DNA of 64,000 nucleotides from Sediminibacterium ginsengisoli (GCF_900167075.1 NZ_FUWH01000011.1:12455-76454); one strand, 5' to 3'. Counted from the first letter of the stretch, positions 1 to 9,154 are shown. Notes: generated by a model from the letters alone, not told the origin. Made by a program: numbers and translations.

Positions 1-179
1 GTGAAGTTTGAAATTTATGAACCGCTTTAGAAATAGCATCATCGTGCTGCGCTGAGTCCCCTTCGGGAGACGTCAGCGAAGACCATCCCAGCCTGCCTGC
101 ACCGAAAAATGTTAAAAATACATCCAGCCCTGTTATTTACGCCCTATTTGCAGCAACTTTATAAGCAATAAGCGGATTT
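1..179. other. left-edge intergenic stretch with a UUCG hairpin
   Basis: No complete gene is visible here. Frame 1 of the plus strand gives nine codons ending in TAG at 28-30, which could be the tail of a gene cut by the window edge, but nine codons prove nothing. Positions 52-76 can fold into a strong hairpin (CTGA then GTCCCC, loop TTCG, GGAGAC, then GTCAG, with one bulge and one mismatch). No T-run follows it, so it is not a classical terminator. No exact TAnnTTTG box was found before the gene at 180. Confidence 0.35.
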
Positions 180-1028
180 ATGAGATGTTTCATCGTGCTG
201 GCCATTCTTTTCTGTACCCAAACCATCGGCGCACAGCAGCAAAAGCTGAGCGTCTACTTCCGCTTTAACAGTGCTTCGCTGGACAGTTCTGAGCGTAAAA
301 AGATCGACAGCATCCTGTACCTGAATAAAACCGGTATGAACACCGTAGATATTTTCGGCTATTGCGATGCGATAGGCAATAATACCTACAACGATTCCCT
401 GGCCTGGGAACGCGTAAATGCCGTACTGCAATATTTCGGCACTACTACCATTGCCAAAGGCCAGGTTGGTAAAGCAGAAGCATACGGCAAGCGAAAGCCG
501 GCCAACAGCAACCTGACCGAAGAAGAACGCCTCCGCAACCGGCGGGTGGATATATTCATCACCAATGATCCGCAGGCATCAACTGCAACAGCACAAACGC
601 CTGCAGTACCGCAACAACCTTCGCTGGAAAAAAGGGTAAGCGACAGTTCGCTTAAAGCAGGCGATAATCTTGTACTGAAGAACCTGAACTTTATAGGAGG
701 CCGACATATGCTGGTACGTGAATCCATTCCTGCCGCTTATGAACTGCTGGAAGTGATGAAGAAGTTCAGTACACTGGAAATAGAAATACAGGGGCATATC
801 TGCTGCGCATTCGGTATCAGCGACGGACTTGATATCGATACGCAAACCAATAATCTTTCCGAAAACAGGGCCCGTTCTATTTATGAGTTCCTGGTCCGGA
901 ACGGCATTGCGGCTTCCCGCCTCAGCTACCGGGGCTTCGGAAGCTCAAAACCCATGTATTACCCCGAACGCACCATTGCGCAGATGGATGCTAACCGGCG
1001 GGTAGAGATCAAGATCATCCGTAAATAA
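180..1028 (+). CDS. exported protein with two OmpA-like peptidoglycan-binding domains
   Basis: The 282-residue product starts with a signal peptide (about residues 1-18, hydrophobic core then GAQ). Two OmpA/MotB-type domains follow, at about 22-128 and 163-282. Each ends in the family signature: NRRVDI at 120-125 and NRRVEI at 272-277. A Ser/Ala/Thr/Pro-rich linker (about 131-160) separates them. OmpA-like domains bind peptidoglycan non-covalently, so this is probably a periplasmic or outer-membrane-associated protein tying envelope to wall. There is no beta-barrel region and no lipobox. Tandem OmpA domains are less common than a single C-terminal one. It is convergent with the next gene, with only two bases between the stop codons. 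Confidence 0.8.
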   Translation: MRCFIVLAILFCTQTIGAQQQKLSVYFRFNSASLDSSERKKIDSILYLNKTGMNTVDIFGYCDAIGNNTYNDSLAWERVNAVLQYFGTTTIAKGQVGKAEAYGKRKPANSNLTEEERLRNRRVDIFITNDPQASTATAQTPAVPQQPSLEKRVSDSSLKAGDNLVLKNLNFIGGRHMLVRESIPAAYELLEVMKKFSTLEIEIQGHICCAFGISDGLDIDTQTNNLSENRARSIYEFLVRNGIAASRLSYRGFGSSKPMYYPERTIAQMDANRRVEIKIIRK

Positions 1029-1030
1029 GA

Positions 1031-1915
1031 TCATAACCCGAAACTTCGCCGCACTCCCTCTTCAAATAAAACAGGATTATATCCGAGTAGCTTACGGGCT
1101 TTATCGATCTTCAGGCCTGAACGCTTTGCGCGCTTCACCCGTTCGGGGAAGGTATCAGCGGTTACAGGGGTAATAAGCGATTCGTCCAGTTGCAGCAAAC
1201 GGGCAACCGTAAGCGCCATTTCATAAGGAGAAAGGATCTCCGGCCCGGCCAGGTGAAAAGCCCCGGTTAGTTTCCGTGTGATGATCTCAATGATCCCGTT
1301 ACAGATATCAGGTGCAAATGTGGGCGTGCGCCATTGATCGGTTACTACTTTAACCGGTAATTGCTGCTGAAGATGATTACGGATCCAGTGTAAGAAATCC
1401 GCACGCATACCTTCGGCTTGTTCTCCATAAATAAAAACCGGGCGAACAATAGCTGTATCCAGGCCGCTGGCATTCACCAGGTTTTCTGCCATCAGTTTGC
1501 TTTCGCCGTAAAAATTAAGTGGCTGCGGTAGGTCATCCTCGCTGTGCGGGCCGTTATCGCCAAAGATGAAATCAGTTGATATGTAGATGAAAAAACTATT
1601 GTACTGCTGTGCGGTATGCAAGAGGTAACGGGTAACTTCAACATTATGCAGCAGGCATTTTTCAGGCTGATCGAAGCATTCGTCCGGCTTACTCATGGCG
1701 GCCGCATGGATCACAAAATGTGGTTGCACCAGGGAGAAAACCGCATCAATCCGGCTAACATCTGTTAGTTCAACGGCATGATAAACGATTCCTTCACAAT
1801 AAGATAACCGGCTTTCGCCCCTTGCAAGCGCATGAACCTCAAACCCTTTGATTACAAGCATTCTGCAAAGATGCTGTGCAAGAAACCCATTGGCACCGGT
1901 AACAATTATTTTCAT
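1031..1915 (-). CDS. NAD(P)-dependent sugar epimerase/reductase, RmlD-like
   Basis: The 294-residue protein is an extended short-chain dehydrogenase. The N-terminal Rossmann motif is TGANGFLAQ (residues 6-14). The catalytic set appears as STDFIFG (Ser/Thr around 113-114) and YGESK with Tyr136 and Lys140. The layout matches dTDP-4-dehydrorhamnose reductase (RmlD) and related NAD-dependent epimerases that act on nucleotide sugars in the cytoplasm. No other rhamnose-pathway gene lies next to it, so the substrate cannot be named. Its 5' end is back to back with the pfkA promoter region, and its 3' end abuts the OmpA-domain gene. Other members of the family work on non-sugar substrates, so the call is at family level. 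Confidence 0.8.
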   Translation of the reverse strand: MKIIVTGANGFLAQHLCRMLVIKGFEVHALARGESRLSYCEGIVYHAVELTDVSRIDAVFSLVQPHFVIHAAAMSKPDECFDQPEKCLLHNVEVTRYLLHTAQQYNSFFIYISTDFIFGDNGPHSEDDLPQPLNFYGESKLMAENLVNASGLDTAIVRPVFIYGEQAEGMRADFLHWIRNHLQQQLPVKVVTDQWRTPTFAPDICNGIIEIITRKLTGAFHLAGPEILSPYEMALTVARLLQLDESLITPVTADTFPERVKRAKRSGLKIDKARKLLGYNPVLFEEGVRRSFGL

Positions 1916-1952
1916 TTTACAAGATTACTGAAAATAGAATATGCGATCATTC

Positions 1953-1982
1953 TTGACATTTACTTTCAATTGCGTACTTTTG
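1953..1982 (+). promoter_or_regulatory. Bacteroidota-type promoter of pfkA
   Basis: A -33 TTG at 1953-1955 is followed by a 19-base spacer and an exact -7 box TACTTTTG (consensus TAnnTTTG) at 1975-1982. The pfkA start codon lies about 84 bases downstream, leaving a leader of roughly 75 bases. Spacing and both boxes agree with the Bacteroidota primary sigma consensus. Confidence 0.7.
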
Positions 1983-2065
1983 AAACTTAGTGTAGCCGGT
2001 ACACTATACATTTACGATTGCCATAGTATTAAACTATTTATTCGTTCAAGAATTTCTCAACGACC

Positions 2066-3052
2066 ATGTCTGAAAAAAAAGTTAACAAGATCGGAATTCT
2101 GACTTCGGGAGGCGATGCCCCTGGCATGAATGCAGCAGTAAGGGCAGTAGTGCGCACGGGCTTATACCATGGACTGGAAATGTTTGGCATCATGCGTGGA
2201 TACAGCGGGATGATAGACGATGATATTTACCAGATGGATTCCCGTTCCGTAGCCAACATCATCCAGCGCGGCGGAACCATTCTTAAAACAGCAAGAAGCA
2301 AAGAATTCATGGAGCCGGAAGGCAGGAAAAAAGCATATGATAACCTCAGGAAAAGAGGGATCGACGGACTGGTGATCATCGGTGGCGACGGCAGTTTCCG
2401 CGGAGCTCAGAAATTCAGTAATGAATTCGATATTCCCTGTATCGGTTTACCGGGCACCATCGACAAAGACATTGCAGGCAGCGACTTTACCATAGGATTT
2501 GATACCGCAGTGAATACAGCTGTGGAAGCGATTGATAAGATCAGGGACACCGCAGATGCGCACGACAGGTTGTTCATTGTGGAAGTAATGGGGCGTGACG
2601 CGGGTTATATTGCATTGCACAGCGGCATCGCCACAGGCGCAGAAAACATTCTCGTTCCGGAAACAAAAACGGATATCGATGAGCTGATCAATTCACTCAC
2701 CGAAAAAGAAAAAAGAAAAAAGCTGGTAAACCTCGTGGTAGTGGCAGAGGGCGACGAGTACGGCGGAGCGAATGAACTGGCCACCATCATCAAAAAACGC
2801 CTGCCCCAGGCAGATACAAGAGTTTGTATTTTAGGACATATACAACGCGGCGGCTCTCCTACCTGTCTTGACAGGCTGATCGCCAGCCGCATGGGCTATC
2901 ATGCCGTTGAATGCCTCATGAACGGCAAACATAATGTGATGGTGGGAATCGTAAACAACAAAATGCACTACACCCCGCTTGACAATGCCATCAAAGCCAA
3001 ACAGACAATCATGAAAGAATGGTTAAAGATCGTGAAGATCCTGGCCAGCTAA
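2066..3052 (+). CDS. pfkA: ATP-dependent 6-phosphofructokinase
   Basis: The 328-residue enzyme phosphorylates fructose 6-phosphate to fructose 1,6-bisphosphate, the committed step of glycolysis in the cytoplasm. Motifs in order: the N-terminal nucleotide loop SGGDAPGMNA (about 14-23), GGDGSFRG (about 103-110), the catalytic segment PGTIDKDI and GFDTA, and EVMGRDAGYIAL. The Gly in GGDGS and the Gly before TID are those of ATP-using PfkA; pyrophosphate-using relatives carry Asp and Lys there. The usual TIDND reads TIDKD here. Length is normal for the bacterial enzyme. It has its own promoter and is followed 55 bases later by pyruvate kinase, a likely co-transcribed glycolytic pair. Confidence 0.96.
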   Translation: MSEKKVNKIGILTSGGDAPGMNAAVRAVVRTGLYHGLEMFGIMRGYSGMIDDDIYQMDSRSVANIIQRGGTILKTARSKEFMEPEGRKKAYDNLRKRGIDGLVIIGGDGSFRGAQKFSNEFDIPCIGLPGTIDKDIAGSDFTIGFDTAVNTAVEAIDKIRDTADAHDRLFIVEVMGRDAGYIALHSGIATGAENILVPETKTDIDELINSLTEKEKRKKLVNLVVVAEGDEYGGANELATIIKKRLPQADTRVCILGHIQRGGSPTCLDRLIASRMGYHAVECLMNGKHNVMVGIVNNKMHYTPLDNAIKAKQTIMKEWLKIVKILAS

Positions 3053-3107
3053 GTAACACACCGAAACAGAATCATTTTATAACGAGCAATCAACCAAATT
3101 TTCCCCA

Positions 3108-4598
3108 ATGTCAAAAAACATCGATAAATACCTGCACCCCAATATGGATAAACAGGCAGGTGTTGAACATGTTCACCATCGTACCAAGATCGTAGCAACC
3201 GTTGGTCCTGCCTGCGATACTTACGAAAAACTGCTGGAACTTGTAAAAGCCGGCGTAAACGTTTTCCGCCTGAATTTTTCGCACGGAAGTCATGAAGACA
3301 AAGCAAAGATCATCGAACATATCCGCAACATTAACAAGACCGAGCCTTACAATATCTCCATCCTGGCAGATCTGCAGGGGCCGAAACTGCGTGTGGGACT
3401 GATCGAGAACAATGCGCTGGAAGTAAAAGTGGGAGACATCCTTACTTTTACCAATGAAGCCTGTGTGGGAACGCTCGAGAAGATCTATGTATCTTATCCG
3501 AACCTGGCCGGCGATGTAGTGGTGGGAAATATTATCCTGATCGATGATGGCAAACTCGAAGTAAGGGTTGTAAGCGTAGAGAACAACGGCGATGTGAAAG
3601 TGGTGGTAACACTGGGCGGTATCCTTTCTTCTAAAAAAGGCATCAACCTGCCGGATACCAAGATCTCGCTTCCTGCACTGACAGAAAAGGATCTGGCCGA
3701 TCTTGAGTTCATCATTGAACAGCGTTGCGACTGGGTTGCACTGAGTTTCGTACGCAGCGTGGATGACCTCGTGATCCTGCGCAGCAAACTGAAAGAAAAA
3801 GACAGTAAAACAAAGATCATAGCCAAAATTGAAAAACCGGAAGCCCTGCTCAATATCCGCGATATCATTGTGGAGAGCGATGGCATCATGGTGGCACGCG
3901 GCGACCTGGGTGTTGAGTTACCGGTTGAAAAAATCCCGCTGATCCAGAAAGAACTGATCCGTAAATGTATTCACCGCGCCAAACCGGTAATTGTAGCAAC
4001 CCAGATGATGGAAAGCATGATCGACCGCGTAAAACCAAACCGCAGTGAGATCACAGACGTAGCTAATGCCGTGCTGGAAGGTGCTGATGCAGTAATGCTC
4101 AGCGGTGAAACTGCCACAGGACAGCATCCCGCACTTGTGGTGGAAACAATGCGTAAGATCATCATGGAAGTAGAGAAAAAAGAATACCGCTACAACCGTT
4201 CAGAAGATCTGAAACCCCAGCCCCACTCTCCTTCTTTCCACAGCGATGCGATCTGCTACAATGCATGTAAGATCTCCGAAGATGTAAAAGCAAATGCACT
4301 CATCGGTATGACACAAAGTGGTTATACTGCGTTTATGCTGAGCAGCTACAGACCATCGTCGCCGCTGTTCATCTTTACCAAGGAAAAAAGTCTTGTAAAC
4401 CAGCTGAGCCTCAGCTGGGGTGTAAGGGCACTATATTATGCAGAAGAGGAAAGCCTCGATGATATCATCCAGGACCAGATCAATATCCTGAAAGAAAGAG
4501 GATTTCTGAATACTGATGATGTAGTAGTGAATACGGGCAGTACGCCGGTAGACAAACATCTGCCTACCAATATCATCAAACTCACAAAAGTTAATTAA
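3108..4598 (+). CDS. pyk: pyruvate kinase
   Basis: The 496-residue enzyme transfers phosphate from phosphoenolpyruvate to ADP, the last step of glycolysis. After a short N-terminal extension the A domain begins at RTKIVATVGPAC. A beta-barrel B domain follows (about residues 100-190). The active-site signature IIAKIEKPEA carries the catalytic Lys, and ARGDLGVELP and TQMMESM are the usual substrate and cation segments. The C domain closes the protein. Length agrees with bacterial type I/II enzymes. It lies 55 bases after pfkA on the same strand and ends in a strong hairpin terminator, so pfkA-pyk looks like a two-gene unit. Confidence 0.96.
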   Translation: MSKNIDKYLHPNMDKQAGVEHVHHRTKIVATVGPACDTYEKLLELVKAGVNVFRLNFSHGSHEDKAKIIEHIRNINKTEPYNISILADLQGPKLRVGLIENNALEVKVGDILTFTNEACVGTLEKIYVSYPNLAGDVVVGNIILIDDGKLEVRVVSVENNGDVKVVVTLGGILSSKKGINLPDTKISLPALTEKDLADLEFIIEQRCDWVALSFVRSVDDLVILRSKLKEKDSKTKIIAKIEKPEALLNIRDIIVESDGIMVARGDLGVELPVEKIPLIQKELIRKCIHRAKPVIVATQMMESMIDRVKPNRSEITDVANAVLEGADAVMLSGETATGQHPALVVETMRKIIMEVEKKEYRYNRSEDLKPQPHSPSFHSDAICYNACKISEDVKANALIGMTQSGYTAFMLSSYRPSSPLFIFTKEKSLVNQLSLSWGVRALYYAEEESLDDIIQDQINILKERGFLNTDDVVVNTGSTPVDKHLPTNIIKLTKVN

Positions 4599-4615
4599 CC
4601 TGGTTTATTCCGGAT

Positions 4616-4648
4616 AAAAAGATCCCTGCATACAGGGATCTTTTTTTG
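4616..4648 (+). terminator. intrinsic terminator after pyk
   Basis: GATCCCTG (4621-4628), a four-base loop CATA and CAGGGATC (4633-4640) form a perfect stem preceded by AAAAA and followed by a run of T. It separates the glycolytic pair from the GH20 gene. Confidence 0.9.
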
Positions 4649-4682
4649 TTCCTGCTTAAATTGCATCAAACGATCCGCTATA

Positions 4683-6317
4683 ATGAAACAATTGCTCAGC
4701 CTCCTTTTGTTGTTACCTGTTCTGCTCAAAGCACAGCAACCCATGCTCATCCCGCAACCCGAACAAATGGAAGTGCGGCAGGGCAGTTTCACCATTTCAA
4801 AAAACACGAAGATCATTCTGCAGGGATCGGGACTGGAAAAATCTGCACGTTTCCTCAGGGACTATCTCGAAAAAATACACGGCATCAGCCTCCAGGTAAA
4901 ACAAGGTGGTAACGCAGGCAAAGGGAATATTGTGTTGAATTATGAAAAGCAGGAATACCGTTTACCGGGAGCCTACAGGCTTGATGTAAGCAATGACGCT
5001 ATTTACATTGCGGGCGATAATGGCGAAGGTTGTTTTTACGGCGTGCAGACACTCATTCAATTGCTGCCATTCCGGAAAGGACCTCAGCTGGCAGTCCCGG
5101 CAGTTGCCATCACCGATAAGCCACGCTTTGCATACAGGGGTATGCATCTGGATGTAAGCCGTCATTTTTTCCCGGTCTCTTTCATCAAAAAATACATTGA
5201 TTTCATTGCGATGTATAAGATGAATTCTTTCCACTGGCATCTCACAGACGACCAGGGCTGGCGCATCGAAATCAAAAAATATCCCAGACTCACACAGGTA
5301 GGCGGTTATCGTAACGGAACCATTATCGGCCGTTACCCAGGCAAAGGAAATGATGGTATCCGTTACGGTGGTTACTATACACAGGAAGAAATAAAAGAAG
5401 TGGTAAAATACGCGGCAGACCGTTATATCACAGTGCTTCCCGAAATCGAAATGCCGGGACACGCTTCTGCCGCAATAGCAGCATACCCGCAGCTCAGCTG
5501 TTTCCCGGAAGAAGCTACGCGCCATCCTTCACAGACAGCATGGAATGGCGATAGTACGGGTAAAAAAGTACAGCAGTCCTGGGGTGTATTCCCCGATGTG
5601 TTCGCTCCTACGGAATACACATTTGAATTCCTGCAGAATGTGCTGGATGAAGTGATACAGCTATTCCCCGGCAAATACATCCATATCGGAGGCGACGAAT
5701 GCCCGAAAGACAACTGGAAACGTTCAGCTTTCTGCCAGCAGCTGATCAAAGAAAAGGGCCTGAAAGATGAACATGGCCTGCAGAGTTACTTTATCAGGCG
5801 CATCGAACAATACCTCAACAAAAAAGGCCGCCAGATCATTGGGTGGGACGAGATCCTCGAAGGAGGGCTGGCACCCAATGCAACCGTGATGAGCTGGCGC
5901 GGTGAAAAAGGAGGTATTGAAGCAGCCCGGCAGCAGCACCAGGTGATCATGACACCCGGCGGCTGGATGTATTTCGACCATACACAGGATAAGAACGAAG
6001 ATTCCGTTACCATCGGCGGTTATACCACCATCCAGAAAGTATACAGTTACGAACCCGTTCCCAAAGAACTCAACGAGGCAGAAAGCAATTATATCCTGGG
6101 TGCCCAGGCGAACCTCTGGACCGAGTACATCAAGAATACCGCTAAAGTGGAATACATGATCTTCCCGAGAATGAGCGCACTAAGCGAAGTATTATGGAGC
6201 CGGAAGGAAAAACGCAGCTGGCCGGATTTCGAGAAAAGGCTTGGAAATGAATTCAGCAGGTACGACTGGCTGAAACGGAACTACAGCAAAGCCTTCTTTA
6301 ATACTGTGAATCAATAA
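4683..6317 (+). CDS. exported GH20 beta-N-acetylhexosaminidase
   Basis: The 544-residue protein has a signal peptide (about 1-18, ending KAQQ), so it acts in the periplasm or outside the cell. An N-terminal GH20b-type domain (about 20-140) precedes the GH20 barrel starting at KPRFAYRGMHLD (about 146). The barrel shows HWHLTDDQGW (184-193), MPGH (257-260) and HIGGDE, with Asp338 and Glu339 as the catalytic pair for substrate-assisted hydrolysis. The family removes terminal beta-linked GlcNAc or GalNAc from chitin oligomers or glycans. It sits just upstream of the NagB-PIG-L gene, which fits GlcNAc release followed by amino-sugar metabolism. A second GH20 gene lies at 41958. Confidence 0.94.
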   Translation: MKQLLSLLLLLPVLLKAQQPMLIPQPEQMEVRQGSFTISKNTKIILQGSGLEKSARFLRDYLEKIHGISLQVKQGGNAGKGNIVLNYEKQEYRLPGAYRLDVSNDAIYIAGDNGEGCFYGVQTLIQLLPFRKGPQLAVPAVAITDKPRFAYRGMHLDVSRHFFPVSFIKKYIDFIAMYKMNSFHWHLTDDQGWRIEIKKYPRLTQVGGYRNGTIIGRYPGKGNDGIRYGGYYTQEEIKEVVKYAADRYITVLPEIEMPGHASAAIAAYPQLSCFPEEATRHPSQTAWNGDSTGKKVQQSWGVFPDVFAPTEYTFEFLQNVLDEVIQLFPGKYIHIGGDECPKDNWKRSAFCQQLIKEKGLKDEHGLQSYFIRRIEQYLNKKGRQIIGWDEILEGGLAPNATVMSWRGEKGGIEAARQQHQVIMTPGGWMYFDHTQDKNEDSVTIGGYTTIQKVYSYEPVPKELNEAESNYILGAQANLWTEYIKNTAKVEYMIFPRMSALSEVLWSRKEKRSWPDFEKRLGNEFSRYDWLKRNYSKAFFNTVNQ

Positions 6318-6462
6318 ACCTTAGAAGACGCACGAACAGGCAAAAAATTCAGGCTTGCGTTTTTTGAAATTGCATTTGCGGTTTTCTGCGGCTTATTTTG
6401 CGTTTTTGTTTCAGTTCTTGAAAAAGGTAACGTAACTTAGCATATCCAAAATACCCTCATTT

Positions 6463-8361
6463 ATGGTTGATTCATTTGAAAAGATTCCGGTTGTTATTCA
6501 TCCCGATTCAAAGGCCGGCTCCAGGTTTGCCGCTTCGGAAATTGCTGCCCTGATCCGTCAGAAACAAGCCGCCGGAGAAAACTGTGTGCTCGGTCTTGCT
6601 ACCGGTTCTACTCCCATCAGCATGTATGCGGAACTCGTACGTATGCATCGCGAAGAAGGGCTCAGCTTCCGTAATGTGATCACATTTAACCTCGACGAAT
6701 ATTACCCGATCGATAAGGATGCATTCCAGAGCTACTGGAGCTTTATGCACCGCCACCTGTTCAATCATGTAGACATCGACCCGGCTAACATCAATATCCC
6801 GGACAGTAACTGGAAAAAAGAAGAGATCAAAAAATACTGTGCCGAATACGATGCCAAGATCCAGGCAGTTGGCGGCATCGACCTGCAGGTGCTGGGTATA
6901 GGTAATAACGGGCACATCGGTTTCAACGAACCTGGTTCCAGCATTTTCTCTACCACAAGACTCGTAAACCTCGATAACTCTACCCGTATTGCAAACGCCT
7001 ACGAGTTTCAGCATATTTCGAAGGTTCCGAGACTGGCCATCACCATGGGCATCAGCACCATCATGAAGGCAAAACGCATCCTGCTCATGGCCTGGGGCAT
7101 GAAAAGCGCGATCGTGGCCAAATCAGTGGAAGGTAATATCACAGAACAGATCCCCGCAAGCATCCTGCAGCAGCATAACGATTGTACTTTCATTATCGAT
7201 GAACCGGCTGCGGCAGAACTGACCCGTATAAAAACACCATGGCTCACCGGCGACTGCGTATGGACGGATAAAATGATCAAACGTGCCGTAGTGAATCTCG
7301 GACTTAAACTCAACAAAGCGATCCTGAGTCTTACAGCATACGATTATAATGAGAATGGCCTGTCTGACCTGCTGGTGGAAAAAGGAGATGCTTACGAGAT
7401 CAACCTGCAGGTTTTTTATATGCTCCGCGACAGTCTTACGGGCTGGCCGGGCGGCAAACCCAATGCTGTGATCCCGGCACATCCGGAACGCAGCACACCT
7501 TATCCCAAAAAATGCCTGATCTTCTCTCCGCACCCCGACGATGATATCATCAGCATGGGCGGAACTTTTATGCGCCTGCACGACCAGGGTCATGAAGTAC
7601 ATGTAGCTTACCAGACCAGCGGCAATATCGCCGTTACAGACGAATTTGTAACCCGTTTCATGGATTTCACGGTTGGATTTGAGCAGATGTTCGGCATCGA
7701 CAGCTCCAAGAGCAGCGATATGCTGGAAGCTGCCCGCAAATTCATTTCAGGCAAACAGAAGAACCAGTCCGACACCTCAGATATCCGTGCCATCAAAGGC
7801 CTGATCAGACGTTGTGAAGCAAAGGCAACCTGCCGCTATGTTGGTCTAACCGAAGACAGATGCCATTTCATGAACCTTCCGTTCTATGAAACCGGTACTG
7901 TGGAGAAAAAACCGATGAGCGAAGCCGATATCGAAATCACGATGGAGCTGCTGAAAAAACTCCAGCCGCACCAGATCTACTGTGCGGGTGATCTTGCAGA
8001 TCCGCACGGAACACATAAAGTATGCCTCGATATCATTTTCGAGAGCATGCACAGACTTAAAGCTGCGGGCGAACCATGGATCGATCAGTGCTGGGTATGG
8101 TTATACAAGGGCGCATGGCAGGAATGGGATATTTCCGAGATCGAAATGGCGATCCCGATGAGCCCCGACCAGGTGATGAAAAAACGCTTCGGGATCTTCA
8201 TTCACCAGTCGCAAAAAGATATGGTTCCGTTCCAGGGCTCAGACAGCAGGGAATTCTGGCAGCGTGCAGAAGACCGTAACGCCAATACAGCTAATCTCTA
8301 TGCGCAGTTAGGCATGACCAAATATGCCGCGATAGAAGCATTTGTGAGATGGCATTACTAG
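6463..8361 (+). CDS. NagB-like deaminase domain fused to a PIG-L/LmbE-type deacetylase domain
   Basis: The 632-residue cytoplasmic protein joins two domains. Residues about 1-285 are of the glucosamine-6-phosphate deaminase/isomerase fold, with LATGSTP (45-51), FNLDEY (75-80, Asp78) and GHIGFNEP (150-157, His151, Glu156). Residues about 345-600 are a PIG-L/LmbE domain with the metal motif HPDDD (357-361) and DPHGTH further on. PIG-L enzymes deacetylate GlcNAc-containing substrates. The fusion is common in Bacteroidota and is usually labelled NagB-like. Oddly, the position matching the catalytic Asp141 of E. coli NagB is Asn149 here (GNNGH instead of GNDGH), so deaminase activity should not be taken for granted. 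It follows a GH20 gene by 145 bases and ends at a terminator. Confidence 0.9.
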   Translation: MVDSFEKIPVVIHPDSKAGSRFAASEIAALIRQKQAAGENCVLGLATGSTPISMYAELVRMHREEGLSFRNVITFNLDEYYPIDKDAFQSYWSFMHRHLFNHVDIDPANINIPDSNWKKEEIKKYCAEYDAKIQAVGGIDLQVLGIGNNGHIGFNEPGSSIFSTTRLVNLDNSTRIANAYEFQHISKVPRLAITMGISTIMKAKRILLMAWGMKSAIVAKSVEGNITEQIPASILQQHNDCTFIIDEPAAAELTRIKTPWLTGDCVWTDKMIKRAVVNLGLKLNKAILSLTAYDYNENGLSDLLVEKGDAYEINLQVFYMLRDSLTGWPGGKPNAVIPAHPERSTPYPKKCLIFSPHPDDDIISMGGTFMRLHDQGHEVHVAYQTSGNIAVTDEFVTRFMDFTVGFEQMFGIDSSKSSDMLEAARKFISGKQKNQSDTSDIRAIKGLIRRCEAKATCRYVGLTEDRCHFMNLPFYETGTVEKKPMSEADIEITMELLKKLQPHQIYCAGDLADPHGTHKVCLDIIFESMHRLKAAGEPWIDQCWVWLYKGAWQEWDISEIEMAIPMSPDQVMKKRFGIFIHQSQKDMVPFQGSDSREFWQRAEDRNANTANLYAQLGMTKYAAIEAFVRWHY

Positions 8362-8386
8362 ATTTTTTTTTGATATTGATTATAAC

Positions 8387-8414
8387 AAAGGCACCACATC
8401 GCTGGTGCCTTTTG
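8387..8414 (+). terminator. intrinsic terminator after the NagB-PIG-L gene
   Basis: AAAGGCACCA (8387-8396) and TGGTGCCTTT (8403-8412) form a perfect 10-base stem around a six-base loop, ending in TTTT. Confidence 0.85.
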
Positions 8415-8458
8415 CTTAAAATTAGGGTAACAATAAGTTAACACTAAAGGCCATTCTC

Positions 8459-8466
8459 TATATTTG
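8459..8466 (+). promoter_or_regulatory. -7 promoter box just before the PAP2-like gene
   Basis: TATATTTG is an exact TAnnTTTG match and ends only four bases before the ATG at 8471. If used, transcription would begin at or within a few bases of the start codon, giving a leaderless message. No good -33 TTTG is seen 19-20 bases upstream. Confidence 0.5.
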
Positions 8467-8470
8467 CCGG

Positions 8471-9154
8471 ATGCAGCAGAAAGTGAACTGGTACCAGGGA
8501 GTGAATGCGGAATGGCGGGCGGCCTGGGCTGACAGGTCGTTCAGGATCAAATTCATTGTTGTGATCCCCGTACTGCTGCTGATACTGATCTCCTTCCCTG
8601 CTTTTTTCGGTTATATTGAAAAAAGACCGGGTATTTTCCTGGACGATTACCTGCTGCGGCAATTACCTCCTGCAGACATGTCGCTGCCTATTTTTATTAT
8701 TATCTGGGGAATGACGATACTCTGGCTGCTGCGTTGTGTGCAGCGTGCTGCATTTGCATTACTGGTTCTTCATGCATTTACCATTCTTTGTATTGTACGC
8801 ACGCTGACCATTTACCTGGTTCCGCTCGACCCGCCCGCCGGACTGATCCCGCTCGCCGATCCGTTCACCAGTGTGTTTTATGGTGGTACCGATATCTTCA
8901 TGACGCGCGACCTGTTCTTTTCAGGCCACACATCGATCCAGTTCCTGATCTTCCTGACCCTGGAGAAGAAAACTGACAAGATCGCTGCAGCACTGTCTAC
9001 CCTTTCCATTGCAGTACTGGTACTGGTGCAGCATGTACATTACAGTATTGATGTGGTTGGTGCGTTTATTTTCACATATGCCGTTTATATAGCTGCGCGG
9101 AAAACATCAGCTTACCAGCCGGCAAAACTGGCACTGGAATCCAAAGATTTTTAA
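8471..9154 (+). CDS. sphingomyelin-synthase-like PAP2 family membrane protein
   Basis: The 227-residue protein has about six hydrophobic segments. It carries the lipid phosphatase/phosphotransferase signature of the sphingomyelin synthase branch: an RTLTIYLVPLDPP segment (110-122), FFSGHT with His153, and HYSID with His190 and Asp194. The His-His-Asp spacing, including the four-residue step from His190 to Asp194, matches the catalytic triad of eukaryotic sphingomyelin synthases. Known family members move a phospho-head group between lipids at the membrane, so a head-group transferase or phosphatase acting on sphingolipids or phospholipids is likely. Bacteroidota commonly make sphingolipids. 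Its stop overlaps the end of the convergent BamA-like gene by four bases. A plain PAP2 phosphatase remains possible. Confidence 0.75.
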   Translation: MQQKVNWYQGVNAEWRAAWADRSFRIKFIVVIPVLLLILISFPAFFGYIEKRPGIFLDDYLLRQLPPADMSLPIFIIIWGMTILWLLRCVQRAAFALLVLHAFTILCIVRTLTIYLVPLDPPAGLIPLADPFTSVFYGGTDIFMTRDLFFSGHTSIQFLIFLTLEKKTDKIAAALSTLSIAVLVLVQHVHYSIDVVGAFIFTYAVYIAARKTSAYQPAKLALESKDF

